Origin: Aeriscardovia sp040773385
GTDB lineage: Bacteria > Actinomycetota > Actinomycetes > Actinomycetales > Bifidobacteriaceae
DNA length: 64,000 nucleotides
Assembly: GCA_040773385.1 (NCBI GenBank)
Contig: JAXGWH010000001.1
Span: 62,001-126,000 of the forward strand
Reading direction: 5' to 3'
Made by a program: the position numbers and the translations under genes. A model generated the notes under the pieces. That model was not told where the DNA came from. It saw nothing but the letters and a program-made list of their open reading frames with translations, and made no database searches. This document shows positions 25,317 to 34,635 of the stretch, piece by piece (the stretch's first letter is position 1; each line of letters starts with the position of its first letter).

Positions 25317-26096
25317 TCAGAGACGGCGCAGGACCGTGACGACCTTGCCCATGACGGAGGCGTTCTGCCCGTCGATCGGTGAATACGCCGGATTGTGCGG
25401 CATGAGCCAGAGGTGCCCGCCACGGTTCTCATACGTTTTGACGGTGGCCTCCCCGTCGAGCAGGGCGGCGACGATGTCGCCGTTGACGGCATCGTTCTGA
25501 CGGCGGACCACGACGTAGTCCCCGTCGCAGATGGCGGCGTCGATCATCGAATCGCCGTGGACCTCGAGCATGAACAGCTCGCCCTCACCGGTCAGCTGGC
25601 GCGGCAGACGCATTGTGTCCTCGAGATGCTGCTCGGCGGTGATCGGCGCGCCGGCGGCGATACGGCCCACAAGCGGCACGTCGCTCGACTCCTCGAACGC
25701 CGGGGTCTCGCTGACCAGATGGGCACCGAATGCGGACGCGTCAAGATGAACGGAACCGGGGGCCGGCTGCCGGTCGGATCGTCCGTCAGCCAGACCTGAT
25801 ATCTGTGCGGCGGTATCCGACGCCGCAATCCGCACGTGAGCCGCGCAGTCCTCGTCCGGGGCCGTCTCGACGAGCTCGATCGCGCGGCCGCGCCTGTTGC
25901 CCAGACGGAGGAAGCCCTTCTGCTGAAGTGCCTCCAGCTGGTGTTTGACGGAAGAGGGGCTCTTTAGGCCGGATCGTCTGCCGATCTCACGGAAGGTGGG
26001 GGGATAGCCGTTGTCGCGCGTGAAAGAACGGATGGCTTCGAGGATGAGGCGTTGCCTGTCGGTAAGGACGGGCTGCTGGCCGGCGCGTGATGACAT
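25317..26096 (-). CDS. lexA: SOS repressor LexA
   Basis: Represses DNA-damage genes until RecA filaments trigger its self-cleavage. The 259-residue protein has the winged-helix N-terminus (LTDRQRLILEAIRSFTRDNGYPP...REIGRRSGLKSPSSV). A long variable linker follows, and then the peptidase-like domain. The cleavage bond is A148-G149 in RIAAGAPI, the catalytic serine S183 in GDSMID, and the lysine K220 in EATVKTY. Its own promoter overlaps an SOS box (26149-26164), so it is autoregulated. The longer linker (about residues 76-140) is typical of actinobacteria. It converges on the mevalonate operon and diverges from the LysM gene. Confidence 0.97.
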   Translation of the reverse strand: MSSRAGQQPVLTDRQRLILEAIRSFTRDNGYPPTFREIGRRSGLKSPSSVKHQLEALQQKGFLRLGNRRGRAIELVETAPDEDCAAHVRIAASDTAAQISGLADGRSDRQPAPGSVHLDASAFGAHLVSETPAFEESSDVPLVGRIAAGAPITAEQHLEDTMRLPRQLTGEGELFMLEVHGDSMIDAAICDGDYVVVRRQNDAVNGDIVAALLDGEATVKTYENRGGHLWLMPHNPAYSPIDGQNASVMGKVVTVLRRL

Positions 26097-26123
26097 GATG
26101 ACCCCTTATCTGTTGATAATCCA

Positions 26124-26164
26124 ACAATAACGGCCATTCTGACAAAATTCAAACATTTGTTCGA
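26124..26164 (-). promoter_or_regulatory. lexA promoter with SOS box 1
   Basis: Reading the minus strand, TTGAAT (26152-26147) and TATTGT (26129-26124) are 17 bp apart. The box at 26149-26164, TCAAAC-ATTT-GTTCGA, differs by one base from the actinobacterial SOS consensus TCGAAC-N4-GTTCGA and covers the -35. LexA would therefore repress its own gene. Confidence 0.85.
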
Positions 26165-26172
26165 TTTTCTTC

Positions 26173-26231
26173 TTGAGTTTGTCTGAAAAAGAGTGATAAT
26201 AGAACAGATGTTCGATAGAACAAATGTACGA
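26173..26231 (+). promoter_or_regulatory. Promoter of the LysM gene with SOS boxes 2 and 3
   Basis: TTGAGT (26173-26178) and GATAAT (26195-26200) are 16 bp apart, a good sigma-70 promoter. SOS box 2 (26200-26215, TAGAAC-AGAT-GTTCGA, one mismatch) overlaps the -10 end and start site. Box 3 follows directly (26216-26231, TAGAAC-AAAT-GTACGA, two mismatches). Two adjacent LexA sites predict tight repression and induction only after damage. Confidence 0.88.
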
Positions 26232-26293
26232 GGAGAGAATGTCAGACATCTCAGAACAGCATGTCCGACATATCGGAGAAAAGGAGTGCCGTT

Positions 26294-26650
26294 ATGGTGA
26301 AGGGGCAACAGTCCATGGATCAGCCACAGTCCTGCGTGCTTCATGCACCCCTGATGTCAGGATCACGGCTTGCGAGACGACTCGGTGGTTTCCTCCTCTC
26401 CCTTGCCGCGGTCTGCGGCGTGGTCGGGGGCGCCGCCGCGGCCGCACAGGCCGAGCCGCGCCAGCTGGCTCCTGCGGTGCAGGTCATCCGCCGTCAGGCG
26501 CGCCCGGGTGACACGCTCTGGTCTCTGGCCCAGGAGGCGACGCCCCGGGGCGGGAGCGTGAGCGAGACGGTCAGCCGCATCCGTCGGATCAACCATCTCG
26601 ATTCGTCACAATTGCAGGTCGGGCAGGTCGTCCGGGTCCCCAGGGGCTGA
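26294..26650 (+). CDS. SOS-controlled LysM membrane protein, probable division inhibitor
   Basis: The 118-residue product has one hydrophobic segment (about residues 28-50, GGFLLSLAAVCGVVGGAAAAAQA), which is either an anchor or a signal sequence. A LysM domain follows (RPGDTLWSLAQEATP...INHLDSSQLQVGQVVRVP), a fold that binds peptidoglycan. The ATG at 26294 has AAAAGGAG seven bases upstream and is preferred over 26261, which has none. Its promoter carries two LexA boxes and diverges from lexA. This layout matches YneA of Bacillus, DivS of Corynebacterium and Rv2719c/ChiZ of Mycobacterium, which stop septation during DNA damage. The function is inferred from layout, size and domain. Confidence 0.85.
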   Translation: MVKGQQSMDQPQSCVLHAPLMSGSRLARRLGGFLLSLAAVCGVVGGAAAAAQAEPRQLAPAVQVIRRQARPGDTLWSLAQEATPRGGSVSETVSRIRRINHLDSSQLQVGQVVRVPRG

Positions 26651-26782
26651 CTCACGGAGAGAAACCGGCCCATAGACAGTGGCATGAGGGTGCAGCGCAG
26701 GATCATGTCCCATTGCGGCCATGTCACCGGCACAAGGCGGCGATCCTGTGGTGAAACTCATCGGAAAGCTTGACGCAAGGGC

Positions 26783-26788
26783 TATTCT
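26783..26788 (+). promoter_or_regulatory. Possible -10 of a leaderless nrdR message (TATTCT)
   Basis: TATTCT ends 7 bp before the nrdR ATG at 26796, and no Shine-Dalgarno sequence precedes that ATG. Both points fit a leaderless transcript, which is common in actinobacteria. No clear -35 box is present. Confidence 0.3.
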
Positions 26789-26795
26789 CAGATGT

Positions 26796-27359
26796 ATGGA
26801 CTGCCCTTTTTGCAAGTACAACGACACGAAGGTGATCCGCACCCTGCGCAGTGATGACGGTCTGACGATCACCCGCCGTCGTGAGTGCCCGCGCTGCGGT
26901 GCCCGTTTCACCACGCTCGAGGCGATCGAGCTGCAGATCATCAAGCACGACGGCAGCCGTGAGCCGTTCAGCCGAGCGAAGGTCATCAATGGCGTGCGCA
27001 AGGCGAGCAAAAACCTGGATATCAAAGACGAGGACTTCAAAAAGCTCGGCCTGGAGGTCGAGGAGGATCTGAAAGCCCGGGGTGAGGCCGAGATCAGCAG
27101 CGATGAGGTCGGCAAGGCCATCCTCAAGCCGTTGCGTGATCTCAATGACGTGGCCTATCTGCGCTTCGCCTCAGTCTATAAAGATTTCTCCAGTCTTGAC
27201 GATTTCAAGCGCTCCATCGGCCAGCTTGAGGATTACCACCGCCGTTGCGCCGATCGGCCGCACACGTCAGGGCACCCCGGCGAGGCCGGTCCCTCGGACA
27301 GGGATTCCACGGACCGTGGCCACGATGGTCCAGAGGGGTCATCAGACAGCTCCGAGTGA
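26796..27359 (+). CDS. nrdR: Transcriptional repressor NrdR
   Basis: Nucleotide-sensing repressor of ribonucleotide reductase genes. The start MDCPFCKYNDTKVIRT is diagnostic: the zinc ribbon uses C3, C6, C31 and C34 (ECPRCGARF). The ATP-cone follows (about residues 49-139, IIKHDGSREPFSRAKVINGVRKA ... FASVYKDF). NrdR is usually 150-160 residues; here 187, with a hydrophilic C-terminal tail (PHTSGHPGEAG...). The ATG at 26796 is forced by the zinc-ribbon position; it lacks a ribosome site. Downstream, nrdR converges with the HelD-like gene; a GC hairpin (27371-27386) lies between. Confidence 0.96.
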   Translation: MDCPFCKYNDTKVIRTLRSDDGLTITRRRECPRCGARFTTLEAIELQIIKHDGSREPFSRAKVINGVRKASKNLDIKDEDFKKLGLEVEEDLKARGEAEISSDEVGKAILKPLRDLNDVAYLRFASVYKDFSSLDDFKRSIGQLEDYHRRCADRPHTSGHPGEAGPSDRDSTDRGHDGPEGSSDSSE

Positions 27360-27370
27360 GGCCGGCGGCG

Positions 27371-27386
27371 GCGCCCTGCGGGGCGC
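27371..27386. terminator. GC hairpin between nrdR and the HelD-like gene
   Basis: GCGCCC-TGCG-GGGCGC is a perfect 6-bp stem with a 4-base loop in the 69-bp gap between two converging genes. There is no T-run on either side, so it is at best a weak or factor-assisted terminator. Confidence 0.3.
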
Positions 27387-27428
27387 ACCACGGGACTGAA
27401 GGCGCCCGTATGCCACTGCCGGTTCTGT

Positions 27429-29714
27429 TCACAGCTCCACACGGCGCAGGTCCTCCTGCGTCCTGACGATGATGAGCCTCTGCGTCGGTCTGGTCATCGC
27501 CACATAAAGATCCGAGGCGGCAGAGGCGCGGCTCGCACCATTCTCCATCACCAGCCCCGGTTCGACGAGGACGACGGCGTCATACTCCAGACCCTTGATG
27601 GACTGCGGGTCGATGATGTCGATCTGGTCGTCCCAGTCGGGCTGGGAGCGCAGCCGGTCCGTCTCCTCCTCACCCAACTGTGCGCAGATGGCATGCCAGA
27701 GCGGGCGGCGCAGCAGTGGGAGGAGGGACGGGTCGGCAAGGACGGCAAGCCGTCCCGTCCCATCGCGCGAGACATATGTCGCGGCCAGGTCCGCCACAAC
27801 CGAGCAGGCATGCTCCACAAGGGCGTCCGTCGTCGGCAGGGTGTCGATCCTGAGCGAATCGGGCAGTGTCCGCACGGAGTGGACCGTCGAGACGTACAGG
27901 CCCTCCGAGCGGGCGAACCGTTCGGCCAGGTCCGCCACTTCCTGCGGATTGCGGTAATCGATCGTCAGCTCGTATTTTGACCAGCCGTCCTTGCCGAAGA
28001 CGGGGTCGAGCATATCCTCCCAGCGGCGCGCGCCGCCCAGGGCGGACGTCTGGGCCACGTCACCGACGATGGTGAACGAGCGCGAAGGGCAGCGGCGCAG
28101 CAGCATCCGCCAGTCCATGCGCGTCAGTTCCTGGGCCTCGTCAACGACGATGTGGCCGTAAGTCCACCGTCGGTCCGCAGCGGCGCGTTCCTGCAGCGTC
28201 CGCTCGTCGGACCCGCCGCCCATCTGGCCGGCGAGCTCTTGGGCGCTCACCAGACCGTTGCCGGCCATGCCCAGCTGTTCGAGCGTCTGTTGGGCGAAGC
28301 GCTCTGCCTCGCTCGTCTGTTCCTGTCTCTGGCCGACCTTGTCCGGATCCGGGCCGATCAGTTCCATCGCCTCGTCCAGCAGCGGCACGTCGGAGGCCGT
28401 CCATGGCGAGCCTTTCGGCCTGTAGAGCAGCCGCCGGTCGTTCTCGGAGAGCCAGGGGGCCGCCTGTGCCAGCCGCCTGGGGTTGGCCCAGAGGTTTTCG
28501 AGCAGCCATGTCGCCGTCAGGGGCAGCCAGGCGCGGTTGAGGGCGAGCTGGAGGCGCCGGTCCAGACGCAGGTCCTCACGCACATCGGCAAGATCCTGGG
28601 CCGAGAGCTGCTCGGGCAGCATGGCCTGTCGGTAGCGGTCGACGAGCCGGTCCAGCACACGCGAGACGAAATCGGCGCGCGCCTCGTTGTGCGTCTTGCG
28701 GCTGCGGCGCAGTCCGTCCTGCACGGCGGTGATGTCCTCCGCCGTGAGGGTGACGGACGCCCGGCTGCGCCCGATACGGATGGTGGGCAGGTCCTTGGGC
28801 ACGCGGATACGCTGATGGACGGTGTTGCGGATCGTCGTCGCCATGCGCACGTCGCCTTTGAGACGGGCGGCCTGCGGCGACTCTGTGCCGGTGACGGTGA
28901 TGCCTGGCAGCAGCGTGCCGATCGTGCGGGAAAGGACCCCTGTCTCACCCAGGGAGGGGAGAACCTGACCGATGTAATGGAGGAAGGCGGGGGAGGGGCC
29001 GACGATGAGCACGCCCGAGTGGGACAGGCGTCTGCGATTCGTGTAGAGCAGATAGGCGGCACGGTGCAGGGCGACGGCGGTCTTGCCGGTGCCCGGCCCG
29101 CCCTGCACGACGGTGACCTGGGAGAGCGGCTGTCGGATGATCCGGTCCTGCTCGGCCTGGATGGTGGCGACGATATCCGTCATCTGTCCGGTGCGCCGGG
29201 TGGCGAGCGAGGTGAGCAGCGCTCCCTCGCCGGTCAGCGTGCCCGATGCCTGTGCCTTTTTCGCGTCGGTGCTCGTGACATTGAGGACCTCGTCCTCCAC
29301 GCCGGTCACCCTGCGGAACCGCAGGGCGATGTGGCGGCGCAGGACGGTGCCCATCCTGTTGCGCGGCGTCGCCTCATAGAACGGTCGCGCGGCCTCGGCC
29401 CGCCAGTCGGTGAGCATCGGCTCGTGGGAGGCCGAGGAGACGCCGATCCTGCCGATGTAGCGCTGACGGCCGTCATCGCCGTCGATACGCCCGAAGACGA
29501 GACGGTCCTGCACCCCGCGAAGCTGGGCGAGACGGTCCTCATACATGGCGTTGAAGGAGTCGCGCTCGGCCTGCTCCGTCGGGGAGCCCTTGCCGCCCCG
29601 CGCGCGCACGGCCCTCAGGCGCGAACGGGTCTGGTGCGTCAACTCGTCGACGCGGGCATACACCTCGTCGACCTTCTTCTGCTCATGACGGATCTGGGAT
29701 GAGTAGTCGGCCAT
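27429..29714 (-). CDS. HelD-like RNA polymerase-associated helicase
   Basis: Superfamily 1 (UvrD/PcrA-like) ATPase of 761 residues. The N-terminal ~70 residues are charged and helical (SSQIRHEQKKVDEVYARVDELTHQT), like the antiparallel coiled coil that HelD inserts into RNA polymerase. Walker A GGPGTGKTAVALHRA lies near residue 207, Walker B with DEAQ (VVDEAQELTRMDWRML) near 523, and helicase C motifs near the end (IDYRNPQEVADL, DPQSIKGLEYDAVVLVEP, YVAMTRPTQRLIIV). Both length and layout fit HelD of Bacillus and mycobacteria, which frees RNA polymerase from stalled complexes, better than UvrD. GGGGGAAGA precedes the ATG. A TAAAAT -10 candidate lies at 29787-29782 on the minus strand. Confidence 0.87.
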   Translation of the reverse strand: MADYSSQIRHEQKKVDEVYARVDELTHQTRSRLRAVRARGGKGSPTEQAERDSFNAMYEDRLAQLRGVQDRLVFGRIDGDDGRQRYIGRIGVSSASHEPMLTDWRAEAARPFYEATPRNRMGTVLRRHIALRFRRVTGVEDEVLNVTSTDAKKAQASGTLTGEGALLTSLATRRTGQMTDIVATIQAEQDRIIRQPLSQVTVVQGGPGTGKTAVALHRAAYLLYTNRRRLSHSGVLIVGPSPAFLHYIGQVLPSLGETGVLSRTIGTLLPGITVTGTESPQAARLKGDVRMATTIRNTVHQRIRVPKDLPTIRIGRSRASVTLTAEDITAVQDGLRRSRKTHNEARADFVSRVLDRLVDRYRQAMLPEQLSAQDLADVREDLRLDRRLQLALNRAWLPLTATWLLENLWANPRRLAQAAPWLSENDRRLLYRPKGSPWTASDVPLLDEAMELIGPDPDKVGQRQEQTSEAERFAQQTLEQLGMAGNGLVSAQELAGQMGGGSDERTLQERAAADRRWTYGHIVVDEAQELTRMDWRMLLRRCPSRSFTIVGDVAQTSALGGARRWEDMLDPVFGKDGWSKYELTIDYRNPQEVADLAERFARSEGLYVSTVHSVRTLPDSLRIDTLPTTDALVEHACSVVADLAATYVSRDGTGRLAVLADPSLLPLLRRPLWHAICAQLGEEETDRLRSQPDWDDQIDIIDPQSIKGLEYDAVVLVEPGLVMENGASRASAASDLYVAMTRPTQRLIIVRTQEDLRRVEL

Positions 29715-29832
29715 TCTTCCCCCTGTGCGCGAGCATCGCCGGGCGGCGCATCAAGGACGCCGCCATTTTCAAAGGCACTTTATTTTACTCCGGCATCTGT
29801 TCCGACGTGCGCCTTGCTCCGGGCGAACAGCC

Positions 29833-29842
29833 GGGGGGGGGG
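29833..29842. repeat. Homopolymer of ten G
   Basis: A G10 tract lies about 120 bp upstream of the HelD-like gene start, beside the 31-bp repeat. Tracts of this length slip easily during replication and could alter spacing in the promoter region. Confidence 0.8.
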
Positions 29843-29860
29843 CGTGCACCCTGCCTCCTC

Positions 29861-29950
29861 TGTCGCAGGGTTTCGGCTGTTGTGGCGGTTCTGTCGCAGG
29901 GTTTTGGCCGTTGTGGCGGTTCTGTCGAGGGGTTTCGGCCGTTATGACGG
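29861..29950. repeat. 31-bp tandem repeat, 2.9 copies
   Basis: Copies begin at 29861, 29892 and 29923, built on TGTCGCAGGGTTTYGGCYGT followed by TGTGGCGGTTC. The third is diverged (GAGGGG, TTATGACGG). The array is intergenic. Confidence 0.9.
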
Positions 29951-30035
29951 CGAGGTCCCTCTGCGGCCGTGTCATCTTCCGGCCCGGTTCTGCCGGGGTG
30001 GGGAGTGCCCGGTAGGGCGAGGCGTCGGAGTGATT

Positions 30036-30068
30036 GTCCCACCCATGTCCCACCGATGTCCCACCCGT
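30036..30068. repeat. 11-bp tandem repeat GTCCCACCNRT, three copies
   Basis: GTCCCACC begins at 30036, 30047 and 30058. It lies 190 bp upstream of the MraZ boxes and may be a chance minisatellite or a protein-binding array. Confidence 0.75.
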
Positions 30069-30257
30069 GCCGATCGGAAGGACGGCGGGCGTGCCGGCGT
30101 GCCCGTTGCCCGCCATGGGCGTTGTCCGGTCTTGTGTCCCGGTGATTTGCGGCATGAGGGTGATTGGCATGGATCGTGTGTCCGTCACTCTCACGCGCCG
30201 CAGCATGTCGGGATGTGTTCGGATCGGTGCGGAATTCTGGTGTGTCATGGTACAAAA

Positions 30258-30282
30258 TGGGAAAAAGTGGGGTAAAGTGGAA
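30258..30282 (+). promoter_or_regulatory. Three MraZ boxes at 10-bp spacing
   Basis: TGGGA (30258), TGGGG (30268) and TGGAA (30278) are each separated by five bases. This is the arrangement MraZ binds upstream of its own operon in other bacteria (TGGGN repeats with N5 spacers). They lie 99 bp before the mraZ ATG, so the dcw operon is probably autoregulated by MraZ. The core promoter is not clear. Confidence 0.8.
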
Positions 30283-30380
30283 CGCGTTTAGGGGAGGTTT
30301 GTCGTCGCTGCCGACCGGCACGGTGCGATCCGCCCGATGGCACAGCACATGAGGATCACACAGACGGCGAGGGAGGCAGC

Positions 30381-30889
30381 ATGACGACGCAGTCGGCCCC
30401 GCTCGATCCGGCTCCCCGTGGCGGATCCTCCGATGATGCGCAACAGGGCCTTCCGCCGTTGCTGCTGGGCACCTACACGCCCCGCATGGACACGAAGGGC
30501 CGCCTCGCCCTCCCCGCAAAATTCCGTTCGCAGCTGTCCGGCCGGTTCGTCCTCGCCCGCGGCCAGGAGCGCTGCGTCTACCTCCTTCCTGCCGGGGAGT
30601 TCCGGCGTATGGCGGGGCGCATCCAGAAGGTGTCGGTGGGAAACAAGGCAACGCGTGATTATCTGCGTGTCTTTCTCTCCGGCGCCATCGATGAGGAGGC
30701 TGATTCCAAAGGTCGCGTCATGATCCCGCCCATGCTGCGCGACTACGCGCATCTGGACCGCGATATCGCCGTCATCGGCGTGGGCACACGCGCCGAGATC
30801 TGGGACAAGCCGACATGGGACGCCTATCTGAGCGACCGCGAGGAGGATTACTCCCAGATCGCCGATGACGTCCTGCCGGAGGTGGACCT

Positions 30890-30893
<4 letters not shown>
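30381..30893 (+). CDS. mraZ: Transcriptional regulator MraZ
   Basis: DNA-binding regulator that heads and controls the dcw cluster. The 170-residue product contains two MraZ/AbrB-like repeats with the DxxxR signature: GTYTPRMDTKGRLALPAKF (about residues 31-49) and EEADSKGRVMIPPMLR (about 104-119). The first ~28 residues (MTTQSAPLDPAPRGG...) extend beyond the usual ~143-residue MraZ. GGGAGG lies 4 bases before the ATG. Its stop overlaps the rsmH start. Three putative target boxes lie just upstream. Confidence 0.96.
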
Positions 30894-32064
<1,171 letters not shown>

Positions 32065-32065
<1 letters not shown>

Positions 32066-32652
32066 TGGCACGTCTGATCCGTTCCGATCGTCGAACCGAG
32101 GAAGCACGCACAGCCGGTGGCGCCCACGTTCCTGGCAGGGCCGTTCGCTCCGCCCGGTCGATGGCCCGCCCCGGAACCGCGGCCCGTACCGAGACGGTTC
32201 TCAGGGACCGCACTGCCGGGCGTGCCAGGACGGCCTCGTCACGGCAGGACGCGACAGCCGCTTCGGCGAAACTGTCGGCGTCGGCATCGTCGTCCCGCGC
32301 GCCGTCCGGCATTCTCGCCCGCCGTCGGCGGCGCTCCGCCTCCTCCCAGACGATGACCCGTCTTCTCCATCGCTTCGGCAGGGATATGCTCGCCGCCCTC
32401 TTCCTCCTCGCCTGCATGCTCGGCAGCCTGTGGATGCGCACGCAGATGGTGCAGGACTCGTTCACCGTCTCAAAGCTCGACACGTCCATCGCCATGCTGC
32501 GCCAGGACGTCGAGGACCGTCAGACGCGTCTCGACGCGCTCAATGCCGAGCTGCCCGAAAAAGCCTGCAAGCTCGGGCTCGTTGTCTCTGATACCTCCGT
32601 CCAGGTCGACCTGACACAGCCGGCCGCCTCTTCCTCAAAGGATTCACAATGA
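32065..32652 (+). CDS. ftsL: FtsL-like septal membrane protein
   Basis: A bitopic membrane protein in the position and with the layout of FtsL, which with FtsB and FtsQ activates FtsW/FtsI. Of 195 residues, the first ~105 are Arg/Ala/Ser-rich and disordered-looking. A single membrane segment lies at ~107-124 (DMLAALFLLACMLGSLWM), and a short coiled coil follows (SFTVSKLDTSIAMLRQDVEDRQTRLDALNAEL). FtsL is poorly conserved, so the call rests on gene order (rsmH-ftsL-ftsI) and topology. AGGAGG lies five bases before the ATG, which overlaps the rsmH stop. Confidence 0.8.
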
Positions 32653-34535
32653 CCACCACACCGCGCAAATCACCTGACCCGCGCACGACCCGTCACACTG
32701 GCACACGCCGCCATGACCTACGTCTGTCCGGCGGCAACCGTCACGGCGCCTTCTGGGTGTGGGCGCACGCCCGGGGCGAGCAGGCTGTCTTCGAGCACAG
32801 GGTGAGCATCGTCGGTGCGCTCGTGGTGGTCGCACTCGTCATCAGCGGCGTCGTGCTGACGAACCGACAGATGTTCACCGCCGACGCCTACGCCTCCGAG
32901 GCGACGGATGAGCGGACGGTCCATCGCTCGCTGCCGGCCGTGCGCGGATCCATCACCGACACGAACGGCAAGATCTTGGCGCAGTCGGTGCAGCGGTACA
33001 TGGTCTATGCCGACCAGAAGGCGGCGGCGGCGTTCAAACCGATCGCCTGCACGGTACAGACGAAGGACTATTGCCATCAGATCGACGGCCATCCTGTCAC
33101 CGGCCATGGCCCGGCCGCCGTGGCGAGGATCCTCGCGCCCGCGCTGTCGATGTCTGTCAAGGAGCTCACCGCGAAGCTGACGGGGAAACTGCGCTACACC
33201 GTCCTCAAGAAAAATGTTTCGCCCACCATCAAGCGTTCGATCGACGACCTCAACCTCTCGTCGGTGATCGGTGCCCAGCTGACCACGACACGCTCGTATC
33301 CCGCCGGCTCCGTGCTCGGCACGGTACTCGGCGCCGTCAACGCCAAGGATGAGGGCGTGGCCGGTCTGGAGCTGACCGAGAACAAGACGCTCTCCGGGCA
33401 GGACGGCGAGGAGACCTACCAGAAGGGCGCCTCAGGCGAGGAGATCCCGGGTACGCGCGTCGTCTCGCGGCAGCCTGTCAACGGCTCGTCCGTGCGCCTG
33501 ACGATTGATTCCGACGTGCAGTGGTACGCACAGCGCTCCCTCGAGAACACGATGCTCAAGAATCCGGCCGACTGGGGCGTTGCCGTCGTCCAAGAGGTGA
33601 AGACCGGCAAGATCCTCGCCATCGCCGACACGGGCAACGTGAAGGCCGGCAGCAGCGAGGCGGCCCTCAAGGGATCCCGGGCCGTTTCCTCCGCCATCGA
33701 GCCGGGTTCGATCGGCAAGCTCGTCACAGTGTCCGCCGAACTCGAGAAAGGTGTCCACAAGCCCACGGACCAGTTCACCGTGCCCTACTCCATCACGAAG
33801 GACGGCCAGACCTTCCACGATGCCCTCTCGCATGGCAACGACCATCTCACCCTCGCGGGGATCATCGCCCATTCCTCCAATGTGGGGACGATCGAGTCCT
33901 CCGAGGCCATCGACAGCACGACGATGTACAACCTGCTGTGCTCCTATGGGATCGGCCAGCCCTCCGGCATGGGGCTCGCCGGCGAGTCGACAGGACTTCT
34001 GAGCAAGCCCTCGACATGGGACACAAGGACCCGCCAGACGGTCCGCTTCGGCCAGGGGTATGCCGCCAACGCGCTGCAGATCACCAACCTTGCCGCCACA
34101 ATCGGCAACGGGGGCGTGCGCCTGCAGCAGTCGATCGTCGACAGCGTCACGGACGCCCAGGGCCGCACGACTCGTCCGGCAGCGGACAAGAAGCAGCGCG
34201 TCATCAGCAGCAAGACGGCCTCCGAGGTGGTCAACATGATGGAGGACGTGGTGCAGTACGAGCGCTACGACCGCTATGTCCCCTCGCACAGGCTGGCCGG
34301 CAAATCCGGCACCGCCCAGGTGGCAGGCAAGGACGGAAGCCTGTCGAACATCTATTCGGATTTCGTCATGCTCGCGCCGGCGGAGGATCCCAAATACGCC
34401 ATCTTCGTGGGATTCATGAACCCGAAGGTCTACAACCCCGGCGTCACGAACGCCGATATCGCCAATTTCCTGCTCAACAGGGACCAGGCGCCCGCCAGCC
34501 CGGCCCGCACGGACGCCTATCCGATCAACTGGTGA
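32649..34535 (+). CDS. ftsI: Septal peptidoglycan transpeptidase FtsI (class B PBP)
   Basis: Cross-links peptidoglycan at the septum. The 628-residue protein has a cytoplasmic basic tail, one membrane anchor (~53-72), the PBP dimerisation domain (RGSITDTNGKILAQSV near residue 99), and the transpeptidase domain. The active-site motifs are SxxK as S354-I-G-K (EPGSIGK), SxN as SSN at 409-411, and KSG at 552-554 (LAGKSGTAQV). No PASTA domains follow. Its ATG overlaps the ftsL stop (ATGA). A 100-bp gap follows with a possible internal -10, the only notable break in the dcw cluster. Confidence 0.96.
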   Translation: MTTTPRKSPDPRTTRHTGTRRHDLRLSGGNRHGAFWVWAHARGEQAVFEHRVSIVGALVVVALVISGVVLTNRQMFTADAYASEATDERTVHRSLPAVRGSITDTNGKILAQSVQRYMVYADQKAAAAFKPIACTVQTKDYCHQIDGHPVTGHGPAAVARILAPALSMSVKELTAKLTGKLRYTVLKKNVSPTIKRSIDDLNLSSVIGAQLTTTRSYPAGSVLGTVLGAVNAKDEGVAGLELTENKTLSGQDGEETYQKGASGEEIPGTRVVSRQPVNGSSVRLTIDSDVQWYAQRSLENTMLKNPADWGVAVVQEVKTGKILAIADTGNVKAGSSEAALKGSRAVSSAIEPGSIGKLVTVSAELEKGVHKPTDQFTVPYSITKDGQTFHDALSHGNDHLTLAGIIAHSSNVGTIESSEAIDSTTMYNLLCSYGIGQPSGMGLAGESTGLLSKPSTWDTRTRQTVRFGQGYAANALQITNLAATIGNGGVRLQQSIVDSVTDAQGRTTRPAADKKQRVISSKTASEVVNMMEDVVQYERYDRYVPSHRLAGKSGTAQVAGKDGSLSNIYSDFVMLAPAEDPKYAIFVGFMNPKVYNPGVTNADIANFLLNRDQAPASPARTDAYPINW

Positions 34536-34571
34536 CGTCCCGCGGCGCGATGTTTCGTTGGAGCACTGGGC

Positions 34572-34577
34572 TAGGCT
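34572..34577 (+). promoter_or_regulatory. Possible internal dcw promoter, -10 TAGGCT
   Basis: CTAGGCTTGGAAGG in the gap after ftsI resembles CTAGGCTTAGGAAGG upstream of folC (62187 onward). TAGGCT is a common actinobacterial -10. No good -35 is visible. If real, it would drive the MurE-like gene and the rest of the cluster apart from ftsI. Confidence 0.35.
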
Positions 34578-34635
34578 TGGAAGGTCGGAAACAGGTCACT
34601 CACGCGCTGCGGCGCGCACGGGCAGGGGAGGACGG

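Larger units (their letters stand above)
29715..30380. other. 666-bp non-coding, repeat-rich region between HelD-like gene and mraZ
   Basis: The two flanking genes diverge. Moving right, the stretch holds the HelD-like gene's promoter region, a run of ten G (29833-29842), a 31-bp tandem repeat (29861-29950), an 11-bp repeat (30036-30068) and the MraZ boxes (30258-30282). Frames that stay open here have no ribosome site and no family pattern, so no gene is called. Confidence 0.7.

Noticed and set aside
29785..30651. An open frame on the minus strand upstream of mraZ
   Set aside because: It crosses tandem repeats and enters mraZ coding DNA antisense; no ribosome site and no recognisable product.
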